Origin: Avena insularis
Taxonomy: Eukaryota; Streptophyta; Magnoliopsida; Poales; Poaceae
Direction: 5' to 3'
Assembly: GCA_023614405.1 (NCBI GenBank)
Contig: CM042685.1
Location: forward strand, 236,075,661-236,139,660
DNA length: 64,000 nt
In this document: positions 23,800-34,714 of the stretch, piece by piece
How the letters are laid out: every line of letters begins with the position of its first letter
How positions within the stretch are numbered: position 1 is the stretch's first letter
Notes under the pieces: generated by a model
Database searches by the model: none
Told to the model about the DNA's origin: nothing
The model's input: only the letters and a program-made list of their open reading frames with translations
Position numbers and translations under genes: made by a program

Positions 23800-25010
23800 T
23801 CCAAGAACATACTTCATCTTGTCACCTTGCGGGAGGTCAAGATGACTCCTCGCCCCGCTTCCGGCGCTTGGAGCCGCCGAAATGCATTGTCCAGATCGCG
23901 ACATATCTGGATGTCCGCAGCCGCAGCTCCATCCAAAGGCACCGTGAAGTCCGGAAGGACTGGGATTTGATTGCGTGTCTCTTCTCGTAGACGATGTCTA
24001 AAGGCGATAGTTCGATGCCCCAGGCCACGCGCCTGTGGCCTCCGGGTTATTCAGATGCTGTTCGTGGTGCCTCGTTGACGACCATCACCGTGTTCCCGGA
24101 AGTAGTGGCTCACCGTCGAGCGCCATGAACACGCCGTAGGCTAGCTTCGTAGTGCGGTACCGCTGTTTTGTTGGTGCCGATTACTCACCGAGGTAGTAAT
24201 TGGCGCTGGACCCCATGGGTCTTGCCTTTCTTCGGTCGTCGACCACGATGCACGGTCTGACCACGGTGTGTGGCTGCTATGTACAACAAATAGGGCTCGC
24301 GCTCCTTTGGCATAACCAAACAGCGAGGTGGAGAGGAGCCGCTTGAGGCTTTGAATGCATCGGGCTTCGTGTCCACTGAACTTGTCCGCCTTTGCAATAC
24401 CGGTAGAATGGTAGGGCCTTCTCGCCCATACGGCCGATGAACTCGCTTAATGTCGCTACCGACCATGTAGCCGGACGCCTTTGAGGTTTTGGCTTCTCCG
24501 CTGCCATGATGGCTCGATTTTCTTCGGTTCGCTTCAATCCTCGTTGAGAGATGAAGTATCCGAGAGCTGCCCGAGGGACGCCAAGGCGCACTTTTCCGGA
24601 TTGAGCTTGATCTGTAGCGATCAAGGTTGTCGAACATCTCGGAGATCGCCGATAAGTGTCCTTGCCTCCTTGATTTTATTACTATGTCGCCGACATAGAC
24701 TTGGACGCTATGACCGATCTGGTCCTTGAGGCAGGCTCGCATGCATCGCTGGTACGTGGAACCTGCGTTCTTTAGCCCAAGGGCATTGTGTTGTAGCAAG
24801 ATACTCCAAACGGTGTGATGAACGCTGCTTTTCTTGATCTTCGACCTTGAGTCGAATGGTTATAGCCCGAGTAGGCGCCGAGGAAGGAGAGTTTTCGCAA
24901 CCTCGCAATAATCGATGATCTGCTCGATCCGAGGAAGAGGAAAGTGGTCCTTGGGCAGTGCTTGTTTAGTGACGTGAAGTTCACGCATCCGCAGGATGTC
25001 CGTGTCCTTC
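23800..25010 (-). pseudogene. Element G reverse transcriptase and RNase H
   Basis: RT motifs on the minus strand: KDHFPLPRIEQIIDY (near 24.95 kb), an AYSGYN-type block, LGLKNAGSTYQRCM, and the active site at about 24690 reading YVGDIVIKSR, with glycine replacing the first catalytic aspartate of YVDD. RNase H-type sequence continues to about 23.8 kb. Each motif lies in a different frame from the last, so several indels separate them. The active-site change alone should abolish polymerase activity. Domain order and the PLPRI..Y..AYSGY layout place it in Ty3/Gypsy. Confidence 0.75.
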
Positions 25011-25568
25011 TTTGGAACCATCACCGTGTTGGCCAGCCACTCGCTTCCTTGATTTCCCGGATGAAGTCCGCGCAGTAACTGTTGATTTCTTTGCCGATAG
25101 CTTCGCTCGTGGCTCCGGCTACTTCGGATGGACCGCTTGACTGCTTGGTGTCCGGAAGACTTTGAGTGCGTGCTCGCGAATTTCGAACTCTGGCATGTCC
25201 GCAGGACACCAGTAAGATTTCCAGCGCCACGGAGGAATTGACGATGGCGCTTTCCTATGCGCTTGCCGAGGTCGTTGGCGATCAGCGCCGTCTTGGAGGC
25301 GTCCGTCGGATGGACCTGCACTTTCTTGGTGTTGACGGTGGAGTTGAAGGACATGTCGGGTGCGTTCTGCCTTGTGACTGGGGGTAGCCCGTTGTCCGTC
25401 ACCTCGTGGAGCCTGACAAGCTCGTCTTGCATGCCGAAGATCGAGATTTTGTTGAAATCTCACGCATTGGTCCGATCGGTGAAGCTCCCGTGGACTGTGA
25501 TGACCCCTTGGTCCTGCATCTTGAGTAGTAGGTATGCGTAATGTGGGACGGCCAGAATCTTGCGAATG

Positions 25569-25900
25569 CTACACGCCCAAGATGGCGGTATCGCGACGCC
25601 ATCCACCACTTAGAATTCTAGGCGCCCCGCCGAAAGTTGTCCGCTTCCGAAAATGACGCCGAGTCCTATTTTGCCAGAGGGAATATGCCCTTTCCTCGGG
25701 ACAATGTCGTGGAACGTTGTGTCCGATTGTTCCAGTTGCATCGCGGATCCAGATAGCTGCTAGAGTACTTGCGAACATTAGGTTGATGCCGCCACCGCCG
25801 TCCATGAAGACGCGACTCATCTCGAAACCTCCGATCTGCGCCCAGACCAGGTGGCAAGATGACTGGGCGAGGGATCCGCAAGGGTGATCCGCGCGAGTGA
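25569..25900 (-). pseudogene. Element G protease region
   Basis: Minus-strand frame containing ADHPCGSLAQSSCHLVWAQIGGFEMSRVFMDGG-type sequence (read here in pieces). The retropepsin-like core is VFMDGGGGINLMF, where the family usually has V-x-x-D-G-G-S-x-x-N, as in Tat proteases. A frameshift separates it from gag. Cleaves the Gag-Pol polyprotein in intact relatives; broken here. Identification rests on this short motif and its position between gag and RT. Confidence 0.55.
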
Positions 25901-26133
25901 ATGTGATGCAGACTCGATCCGCCGAGGTACTGTGGATTGCAGGCGGAGTTGCCACGGCCAAGTTGATTTGTCGGGTGATTTTCTTCTGCACCCTGTTGGT
26001 AGGGCGTCCCTTCTGTATCATATTAAGTGCTCCCTTTGGTGGGGGGTATGGGACCCCGGTGTTGTTTTGCGCTAGTGCGACTGGTTGATTTGGGCCTCCA
26101 ATAGGCGGCGGTGGAGGAGCTCCGTGTGCTATT

Positions 26134-27770
26134 TCACCTGGCGCGGGTGCGTTTCCGAACGGAGGAATTGGGGCTTGTTGCCTCATCTGCACCATGCCTT
26201 CGCTGAGTTTCTGGAACTCGCGGCGCCCTTGAGCATGTGGCTGGCTTTCTTTTGCCATCCTGCTTGTCGATGTAGAAGTGGATGGTGCATGGACCCGAAA
26301 GTTTGTCGAATGCCGAGGGTCCGTTGTCGCGATGGCGCTGCACGATCGCGTTGGTCGTCACCGTCGCGGAAGTTTCCGCTACGGTATCCTCCGCTGTTGC
26401 GGCTGTTGTCGTTACGGCGGTCGGCGTAGCCGGCCGCGACCATGTCGGGTCCGTCGCGGTCCTCGTAGACGCGCGATCTCCTCTTGCTGCGGCGTTCACG
26501 TCTTCGGCCGTAGTCGTCCTTCTTCGCCGATTGCGCCACGGATGCAATCTTCGCCGTCGCCTAATCAAGCAGGATTTCCATAAGGTGGTCGAGTGTCTTG
26601 GGCTTTACACGCCCAAGTTCCTCCTTGAAGTCTGGGCGCTTGACGCCGTCCCTGAAGGCGTCGATGGCCCGCTCTTCAGAGATGTGTGCTACGGAGTTCT
26701 TGGTTGTAGACCAACGTAGTATGTACGAGCGAATAGATTCACCCGTTCTCTGAGTGCAGGCTCGCAATTCTTCGATTGAAGCGGGCCTTTTGCTGGTGCC
26801 TTTGAAATTTCAGATGAAGCTGTAAGCGAGCTCCTCCCGCCGGATGGATCCCGATGATAGGTCGCCGAGCCGACTGCTGCCGCGCCTGTCACCGTGAAGG
26901 CATTGCATGGCGGTTTCTTTGTTGCCTCCGTGAAGCTTGACGGATGACAGATGGTCGCTGAGCCAGGACTTCGGGTCTTGCGTGCCATTGAACTTCGGAG
27001 TATCCGAAGGAAGCTTGAAGTTGCGTGGCATCTATGTTCGCCGAATGGATCTGCTGAAGCATCGAGCTCCGCAGAGTTCTCCTTCGTCTTCATCCATCTC
27101 AGATTCGGACGAGCATGCACGTTTGGCGCGTGCTTTGTCGATCTTGCGCTGTGTAAGCTTGTCTCTGGCGTCGTAGTCACGTTTATGGCGGTGCGATCTC
27201 TTCTTCCTTCGAGGAAGGTCGTGCTCCTCTTCCTCTTTGGATGAGGGGGTGGGGCTCCGGTCGCGCCTGGCCGGAGCTTTCTTCTTTGGCTCCGCAGGAG
27301 CGTCTTCATGGAGCACAGCTCCGATTAGGCCTAGTCCGGTGAGTGCGGACCTATGCATGGCCCTTTTCGGGTCCCCCTCCGGAGGTGGGTGAGCCGCGAG
27401 ATATGCAGTGGCTGCCATGATCGCAGCTTGTGGCGTCTTTGGGATGATGTTGCCGTCGGCATCCATATCCATGAACGATGTGTGGAGAGTACGGGTCACA
27501 TCACGCCGCTCCTTGGGATCCATGTTCTCCACCCGAGAGCGGTGCTTATTTCCCTGGTTTCCGTTTGTGCTAGAGCCGGGTGCCATGGCGGAGAGCGCAG
27601 CTCGTCGCGCTGACTCGGAGGTCGCTTGCTTGCGCTTGTCGAGCCTCTCGCATCTTGACTTGTTTCTTGTTCTCCTCGATGAGGAGGTAGTGGTATGCCA
27701 TCAAGAGGTCACGTGAGGCGTCTGCAGTAAGACGGCGCGTCGACAAAGACGGCGCTACCGCACCCATCCT
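26134..27770 (-). pseudogene. Element G gag
   Basis: The start region near 27.75 kb has LLMAYHYLLIEENKKQ; the next frame (27586-27032) begins MAPGSSTNGNQGNK and contains a basic stretch RRKKRSHRHKR. The conserved retrotransposon-gag core lies at 27031-26570: KFNGTQDPKSWLSDHL, ETAMQCL, then EELRACTQRTGESIRSYILRW and PKTLDHLMEILLD. An arginine-rich, nucleic-acid-binding-like tail follows to 26134. The core is the standard Gypsy gag of Tat elements. At least four frameshifts are needed to connect these blocks, so the copy is non-functional. Confidence 0.78.
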
Positions 27771-28283
27771 TCTTTGCTAAGTTGGATGACGTGGCGTTGC
27801 TTTCCTGTTGGCGGGGGGCTTCTTCGCTTTTCGCCGCTTGGGCGGGCGGGTTAGGCGCTTCTCGCCGGTTTGATGATCGCGCGCATAGGTAGCGCCCAGA
27901 GATTATTGATCGCTGCCGCAGCTTTCGGATCCGGAATCGTAGGTCCTTCATCCAAGGTGGATCGCACAGATCGGAGTTGCAACTGCCGCATCAGAGAACT
28001 CATCTGTCGATGGTGACGTGCGTAGCACGGGGTGTGGAGCCCACGAACATGGCCTGATTGATGGCACGGGCACCCGCTCAGGGAGGCGGAGGGTGCCGGT
28101 TTGACCCACCTGGAAGCAGAAGCTCCCGAACAAAATTTCGAGTCCGTCGCCTACGGGCTCGAAATCCTTCATGGTGGCATGAGTGGGCGGTGAAGTCGAA
28201 AGCGCCAAGAGGAGGTGATTCTCCGCCGCGGAGTTGTAGATCGATCGGTCGGAACCACACGACGCACAATCAGCAGCCCCAAT

Positions 28284-28300
28284 CCCCACGGACGGCGCCA
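28284..28300 (-). other. Element G primer-binding site
   Basis: On the minus strand, two bases after the LTR end, TGGCGCCGTCCGTGGGG follows. TGGCGCC is the CCA-end complement used by Tat and Athila-type Gypsy elements, usually matched to tRNA-Asp. This sets the 5' LTR at the right-hand side. Confidence 0.8.
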
Positions 28301-28302
28301 AT

Positions 28303-28801
28303 TGACGAGGTTTAATCTCGTCATTGCCCATTGTTATGGACTTGGGTTTTGGAGAAGATGGGGATGCTGAAGATCGTGGCACGGTTAACAGACAAGCAAC
28401 CAGGGGACACGAGATTTACCCAGGTTCAGGCCCCCGGAGGGAAAACCCTACTCCTGCTTGTCTACTCTTGATTACGGCGGAACCGAAGGTTACAGGGTGC
28501 GCAGATTCGATCTGGCGTGGATGCGTGTGCGAAAGTATGAGTCGAGGGATCTAGGACGTGCCCTCTTGGCCTTTATATATACTTAGGCAGGTCCCGGGCA
28601 TAGTCCTAGTTGGTTACAAGTTCTAGGGTTTTACCCCTTTGAATTTCCTATCTCCGCTAGTCTTGCTCTCCAAGGATCCGAAGGCGTCATGGGCCTTGGC
28701 CACCCGAAAATCTTCATGGGCCAGCGTATATCTGCTGTGGGCCTTCCTTGGGCTGGACCAGGTATGCTAAAGTCATGTACCCATAGGGTATAACCATGTC
28801 A
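28303..28801 (-). repeat. Element G 5' LTR (499 bp) with promoter TATA box
   Basis: Same ends and length as the left LTR (TGACGAGG to CCATGTCA) and flanked on the outside by GAGAG. A minus-strand TATA box (TATATATAAAG, near 28571-28582) would drive the genomic transcript toward the PBS. Hand comparison with the 3' LTR gives 12 substitutions and no indels. Confidence 0.92.
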
Positions 28802-28806
28802 GAGAG

Positions 28807-29686
28807 GTATTGGGATCAGGTCAAAAGGGGAGAGAGAAATGGGACTCTCAAGGGGCTCTCTCGAAGGGTGCGAAAAGCTCTAGATATCATGTTTGTAATC
28901 AGGTGGCACATGTTTTAACATGTTCTACATGTTGGTATGCGCATAGGGAAAACAAAAACTTAGACCTACGGAGACCACCGAGATCAAATTATGGAGAAAA
29001 TACATATTGGTTGGATCGAGATCCTACCAACATTGCAATTGGGAGAGAGATCATTGGTGAACATATCAGTGCAGCTCTCTTTCGAGGATCAAAATCATGA
29101 TCCCTCTACCAGTATCTAGATTTATGATATTCTGATCTCGTTAGGGTCTTCCAGTCCAGAACATCGCGCCGATGGTGAGAGTCTCACAGCGTTGCGGAAT
29201 ATGCATGGAGAACCTCCTAGAGGGAGAAATACAGAGGGTTGTGCCTCAACTGTGAGAGAATTATGTATACTATGAGGGGGCAACACTCATGGGGCATATA
29301 TAGGCAGGAGAGGAGAGATCAACTTGGAGAAGGGGCTCCCTAGGGCAGCAACTTCCCCCATAGGAAAACCCCGGGGCACCAAAACACTAGGTGGAGTTTC
29401 AATGCAACCCTATGGGTCCTTAACTGCCTCTCCTTTCTTTTGCTTACTCGGAGCTTCTTCCATCATCGCATTTTCTCCCTACTACTTGTGTGAGCCCTCG
29501 CCCTGCGGATTTTATCTAGGCTAGTCACATCACCACCCTCACGTCTCGGGTCATTCTGCACTAGTGTGGGATGAGCTTGAGTAGGCGTGACCATTTGCCA
29601 AAATCCTATGATGTGGGATGTCATGAACAAACACCCCTTCCCTTTGTTTCGATTCAGACTCAGGACCTGCTAGTAAAGTTGCCTGA
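28807..29686. other. Unclassified sequence, possibly an old LTR fragment
   Basis: Continues the target sequence of element G. Around 29220-29320 there is a CATATATAGG box (reverse CCTATATATG) with GC-rich sequence on its left-to-right side and the block CTCCTAGAGGGAG before it, which is reminiscent of an LTR promoter on the minus strand. No paired copy, PBS or PPT is visible. No credible coding sequence. Confidence 0.3.
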
Positions 29687-29872
29687 CTACACCGACGAAT
29701 GGGCTGATAGAGGTGGCTTGAGATCCTGGCCCTCCTTCGGATGAACTAATCGCCCATAATCAAAGCAAAAGTGAGGTACCTTCTCACATTTCAGATCAAA
29801 CCACCTCCCTTCTACATCCTCTCCGGACTCTTTCAGACTAACACCATGTAGCGAGCGAGCACGTCTATACAT
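29687..29872 (-). pseudogene. LINE ORF1-type zinc-knuckle fragment (DUF4283/zf-CCHC_4-like)
   Basis: A 61-codon minus-strand frame contains GRWFDLKCEKVPHFCFDYGR followed by LVHPKEG. This resembles the end of the plant DUF4283 plus zf-CCHC_4 module (pattern YEKLPxFCxxCGxxGHxxxxC) found in ORF1 of plant L1-type LINEs and in domesticated relatives. Two of the zinc ligands are replaced (Y and Q in place of C), so it is a degenerate relic. No reverse transcriptase is present nearby. Confidence 0.5.
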
Positions 29873-29879
29873 TTTGTGT

Positions 29880-30345
29880 TGTTTTATTTTTTTCTCGCGT
29901 CAATACGAATAAATTAGAAGTAGTACACAGTGTAAAATATAAAAACGGGTAAAAAATATAAGCGAAAAAACATGAAAGAGAAATACAAGTATAGAGAAGC
30001 AGAGTATAACAAAGTACGATTACAGATAAAAACAAGTACATAGAAAACTGGAGTACAAGTAGAATAAAAATGTAGTACTTAGTACATTCAAATGAAGTAG
30101 AAATACACTAAAACGAAGTATCATACACTGAAAACAGAGCGAGCACGTAAATAGAAAAATAGAGTACAAGTACATCAAAAACATAGTAAAGTATATTGTA
30201 AACGGAGTACGAAGTAGTACATGAGTACTAGTAGAATAAATAGAGTACAAAGTATACAATAAACAAGAGCACAATTATACTGAAAACTGGAGTACACTTA
30301 CACTACAACACAGAGTACAAGCGTACTAGTTTTAAAATTAATCTT
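29880..30345. repeat. AT-rich degenerate repeat tract with GAGTACAAGTA-like units
   Basis: About 465 bp, strongly A-rich on the plus strand, with many imperfect copies of GAGTAC, AGTACAAGTA and GTAGAATAAA at irregular spacing (for example near 30050, 30170, 30205, 30245, 30285 and 30312). It has the look of a decayed minisatellite. Open frames here come from base composition only. Confidence 0.5.
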
Positions 30346-31598
30346 TTTTTATGAGAATCTAACTATCATGGTGGTTAGGTTTTAAAGATTTCGACAAAAC
30401 TGTCTGTAATTTGGGTTGAACGGTTTTAAAGATATTTTGTTTTAAAACTTTTTTCTCTCAGAAATACAAGAATGTTGCCCTCACATCCTCCCGTGTCCCA
30501 CTCTCTCATCTTCATCCAAATTTTATTCTCTTTGCGACACTTGGTGAGCGTGCAAATATCCATACGATTCATGCAAAAGGAGAAGATGATACTTGGCGAG
30601 ACGATAATGCACGTGAAAAAGAAGACGACACTTGACCGAAAAGTAAGCGGGCTTTAAAGAAAGTCGGTCTTTTTATGATAATGGGCCTGATTGAACCCGA
30701 TATACTATTAGGCTCGGCTTGTTTTTCTGTACCAGCCCCAGGCCCTGGAGCCAAGAGGGATAGACGGAGCAAAGGAATTGTTCAGCCAGCTAGCCCGCCT
30801 AGGAATTGACGCTGGATGGGACTGTGTGAGTACGTTTTTTAATGTACGACGGTGGGCCAACGTGGCGTGTGAGCGAGCAGACTTGTCGGTGCACGTGTGG
30901 TGGGGGCCGTGCGCACGTTGGGGTTTCAAGTTAGGCCTCGTGCGGTGCGGTTGCGGTGTCGTCGATCCACCAGGTTGGAGCTAGCCACACGGTATGGGGG
31001 ATGGGGCCAACGGGCCAACCCCCAACGCGCGTGCAGATACACGTACGCGCGCCAGCCGGTGCATGAGCAGGAGATACGTTGTGCGGCTGGTCTGTCCTCA
31101 GAGACACGGTGCCGGAGGACTGTTCGTCGAAGGATCGAACGATTTTGTCAAACCAGCCATGATCCACGATGGACCACTTATCTCGTTTTAAACTTTTAAT
31201 AATGTGTGTCCTACAGGTAGCAAATTAGCAATAGTGCTCGTCACATCCTTTCCACAAGTCCCACTCCTGTGGACGTTGCACAAACTCTAGCCAGAGGCGT
31301 ACGTGTGCATAGCTGCATAGTGCACACCGACCGATCGAGTTCTGGCTCCATATACAGCTGTGTTACGTTGATGGCTTCCAGAAGCACTTATGTCTGCCCA
31401 TCTGTGAGAATGTGCGACCACCAAAGCTGGCTACATGTTCATTCTACGGCACATGAACTCACACGAAATGGTACCAGACCGCCCGCGACCGTAAAACAAC
31501 GCCGACTCGAGTTTTCGACCAACACACACTTAAGATACGACAACGACCAGCAACTAAGACTTAACTCCAATGCAATCTAGACTATATGGTAAACACTA
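30346..31598. other. Low-copy-looking DNA without a recognised gene
   Basis: About 1.25 kb of mixed composition that becomes GC-rich near 30830-31130. Open frames such as 30897-31199 lack any recognisable domain. No LTR ends, inverted repeats or RNA genes were seen. Confidence 0.35.
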
Positions 31599-31856
31599 CT
31601 GCCTCCATTCCAAGACTTAAGGGCTATAATTTTTTTCAAAAGTCAAACTACCTCAAATTTGACCATATTTTTAGAAAAAAATATTAATATTTATAATACG
31701 TAATCCGTACCCTTTCATACACCATGAAACATATTTTCACATGGTATCTATATAATATAATAGTTCTTGATAGTTTTTTCTAAAAGTTTAGTTAAACTTT
31801 CTGTGACTTGACTTTTTAAAAAAAATATAAGCCTTAAGCCTTGAAATTGGAGGGAG
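31599..31856. mobile_element. Stowaway-like MITE 1 (258 bp)
   Basis: Terminal inverted repeats CTGCCTCCATTCCAAGACTTAAG and, at the other end, the reverse of CTCCCTCCAATTTCAAGGCTTAAG. It is flanked by TA on both sides (31597-31598 and 31857-31858), AT-rich inside, and has no coding capacity. The CTCCCTCC terminus and TA target site are those of Tc1/Mariner-derived Stowaway MITEs of grasses. Confidence 0.85.
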
Positions 31857-31887
31857 TAACCATAATCTTTTTATATGATTTTTTATA

Positions 31888-32011
31888 CTCCCTCCGTCCC
31901 AAAATAGATGTCTCAGATTTGTTAAAATTTGAATGAATCTAGGCACTATTTATTATATAGGTTCATCCAAATTTTGACAAATCTAAGACATCTATTATGG
32001 GACGGAGTGAG
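31888..32011. mobile_element. Stowaway-like MITE 2 (124 bp)
   Basis: Starts CTCCCTCCGTCCCAAAATAG and ends with the imperfect reverse (TATGGGACGGAGTGAG), flanked by TA (31886-31887 and 32012-32013). The internal halves are also complementary (TTAAAATTTGAATGAA versus TTCATCCAAATTTTGACAA), so the whole unit folds into a hairpin. Lies 31 bp from MITE 1. Confidence 0.9.
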
Positions 32012-32013
32012 TA

Positions 32014-32971
32014 GAACAAAAAACAACTAGATTACAGATGGATTTGTAGATGCTTATCGAGCAAACGCTGGAATCTGATACCAAGATAATATGGGGTGGC
32101 CCGATCTTCTCAGTAAGCGAGGGTAATAGATGGTGATAGTCGGTGTAGATAACTTGTATGACGCTCATGAACCTCTCGATCAATCCATGTTGCCAATGCA
32201 ACAGCTCTCGATCCTTATAGATATTCGCAACTTTAACACACTTGTGCACGTAGCCACTAACCACGAATAGATATCCTCTCGATCAATCCTTATAGATAAT
32301 ATGGGGTGGCCCGATCATCTAATTCCCAATGAAGCAGTAGATCACACAAAACTTGCAATCGGCTAATTCCCAATAAAACAACTAATCACACTTGACTGAT
32401 AGTAGTAAATACACAAGCTAGATACAAATTGGTGTATGGAGTCAATTGGAAGCAAGTAGAAACTCAACAAATCTAGGGTTTATGTTAAACATGGTCTAAA
32501 CCAAGCTATGGGGGCGTCCTAGGGCTTTATATGGACGACTGGGATGGCCAGAAACCGAAACAGAGACAAGTGTGACTTAAACTGATACAAGCCGACTCGA
32601 ACCAGATTCGGTCGGCGGCCGGACATACCGGTCCATTTGGGTTAGACATTCCGGTTGAGCCGGACACTCCGGTTGGTGTAGCCCGGACAGTCTGGTCAAG
32701 GCGGAAACTTCAAAGTTTTCGGGCGGCTTCCGGGTAGCTTCCGATTTGATGTACCGACCAGATGCCACCTTGACGCTTCTCAGGTAGGCCGGACAGTCTG
32801 GGTGGAATCGGCCAGACACTACGGTTTTCGTAGGAAACTTTACGTCTTTCTTGATGATCTTCTCTTACGCCTTCCTCCCGCTCCTCCCTCGTGCATCCTT
32901 GGATGATCATCGTGTTGGGCTCCTCTTGCAGCCCTTCTCCTCGCGCCATGCTTGCTTCCTCAACAAACCTG
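32014..32971 (-). mobile_element. Element E, left part: LTR-like region and polyprotein C-terminus
   Basis: Minus-strand coding sequence from 32966 to 32710 (MARGEGLQEEPNTMIIQGCT) continues in frame from 41573-41799 once element F and one copy of its target duplication ACCTG are removed. The stretch 32084-32700 looks like the adjoining LTR: a minus-strand TATA box (CATATAAAGC near 32529), GC-rich CCGGACACTCCGG-type repeats, and a duplicated 23-bp block at 32084-32106 and 32294-32316. TTGGTATCAGA on the minus strand (about 32073-32083) looks like a PBS on the far side of this LTR, which is unexpected for a 3' LTR. Superfamily probably Gypsy; family unknown. Confidence 0.55.
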
Positions 32972-34686
32972 TGAAGGGTTTCGCAGCATAGTAAATCAAA
33001 AAAATTCTACGGATGCAGACGAGAAATCCAAGATCTAATCTAGGAGATGCAAACAACGAGGGGGGGATAGATGAGATCTTCATACCCTTGAAGATTCGCA
33101 CAGCGGAACGTTCGATGGAACGTGGGTGATGTAGTCGTACTCGCTCTCCTCCTCGCGATCCGATCCGATCTAACACCGCAAGTGGCGATGCCTCCGAGAG
33201 ATGCACACGTGCGGCACCTCGACGTCTCCTCCTTCCTCGGTCCAGCAAGTAGGGTGGATATATGGATTGGATCTACAACGCGACGGCGCGGTGCAAGCGG
33301 TGGAGAGTTTCTGCGTCAGGGCTTCACCTACGCCCAGTCGGGAGGGAGAGAGAGGAGGGGCAGCAGGGCGGCTAGGGTTGAGGAGGAGGTGTGGAGGGGT
33401 GCGCCCCCATACCTCTTTATATAGAGGGGTGGGCGGCCAGCCCTTGCCCCTCCCCCGAGCCCTAGGGCCGGCGTCCAAGGAGGGAGGAGTGGGGGGCAAG
33501 TTTCCCCCCTTCTAGAAGCTTTCCTAGGGTTTGCCCTAGGTTTGGCCGGCTGGGCCCTATGGGGCCTTGTGCCCCTGGCCCAATGCGGCCAGGGCACTCC
33601 CTCATAGGCCCATGCCCCCTCCTGGCAGGTGGGGCCACGTTGGTCACCCTCCGGAAGGTTCTAGAAGCTTCCGGTACAATACCGATTAACCCGAAACAAT
33701 TTTGAACTCCAAAAACTGCATTCCTTATATGAATCTTATTCTCCGGACCATTCCGGAACCTCTCGTGACGTCCTGGATATCATCCGAGACTCCGAACAAA
33801 AACTCATAAACCAATTATCCAATCTATCCTAGCGTCGAGACACGTTAAGTGTGTGACCCTTCGGGTTCGAGAATATGCAGACATGATCTTATATCAATAA
33901 TCAACAGCGTGGTATGGAAACCCATATTGACTCCCACACATTCATCGATGATCATATTGGATGAACCACGATGCCAGAATTCAATCAATCCCATATATAT
34001 ATTCCCTTCGTCTCGCGATATTTTACTTGCCCGAGATTTGATCGTTTGCACTGGCCATACCTAGTTCAATCTCGTTCACAAAGAAGTACTTTACTCGTCC
34101 GTAATCCGATATCACTTTGTGATTAACTCCTTAACCACATGCTTGCAAGCGTGTTGATATCGATTACCGAGTGGCCCAAGTATATCTCTCCGACTTGGGA
34201 GGGATAAATCCCATCTCGATACATACAACCCAACAGGTACTTTCCGATCACCAGAGAGACACCTTTATGATCACCCTCTCATAGGATGACGTTTGATGAC
34301 CTCAAAGCTTTCTTCCGATACCAGGGAGTTGTATTATCTCATGGTCTAAGGAATACAATATTTGACATAAGAAAAGCTTCGCAAAGATGAACACGATGAC
34401 ACGATCTAATTGCTCCGCTTAGTTTGGGTATGTCCATCATATCATTCTCCCAATGATATGATCTCGTTATTAATCGACAACTCATGTCTATGGTTAGGAA
34501 ACCTTAACCATCATTAATCAATGAGCTAGTCCATAGAGGCATACTAGGGACACGGTGTTGTTCACAAACCACACAAGTATTAAAGTTTCCGCTTAATACA
34601 ATTCTAGCATGGAATATAAACTTTATCATGAACAAAAATTATAATAATAACATCTTTATTATTGCCTCTAGGGCATAATTCCAACA
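32972..34686 (-). repeat. Element F 3' LTR (1715 bp)
   Basis: Runs from TGAAGGGTTTCGCAGC to GGCATAATTCCAACA on the plus strand. It pairs with 39879-41567; the two differ by scattered substitutions and small indels, for example around 33100-33120, 34040 and 34315. The PPT (GCAAGTGGGAGAC on the minus strand) lies at 34687-34699. Confidence 0.92.
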
Positions 34687-34714
34687 GTCTCCCACTTGCA
34701 CTAGAGTCAATAAT

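Larger units (their letters stand above)
16279..28801 (-). mobile_element. Element G: complete Tat-lineage Ty3/Gypsy retrotransposon with an antisense gene
   Basis: 12.5-kb element with two 499-bp LTRs (16279-16777 and 28303-28801), a 5-bp target-site duplication GAGAG (16274-16278 and 28802-28806), a PBS beside the right LTR and a PPT beside the left LTR, so it reads right to left. Gene order on the minus strand is gag, protease, RT-RNase H, integrase, which is Gypsy. A 5-kb region between integrase and the 3' LTR carries a spliced-looking gene on the plus strand, a trait of Tat elements (Grande, Retand and relatives). The two LTRs differ at 12 of 499 positions by hand count, 10 of them transitions, so the insertion is recent, yet gag-pol is full of frameshifts. 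Confidence 0.88.

Noticed and set aside
30020..30274. Phe/Leu/Ser-rich 84-codon frame resembling a membrane protein
   Set aside because: It is the reverse reading of an A-rich degenerate repeat; the hydrophobic look comes from poly-T/C codons.
31020..31200. Possible small gene in GC-rich sequence (30897-31199)
   Set aside because: Arginine-rich frame without domain, start context or conserved neighbour; not supported.
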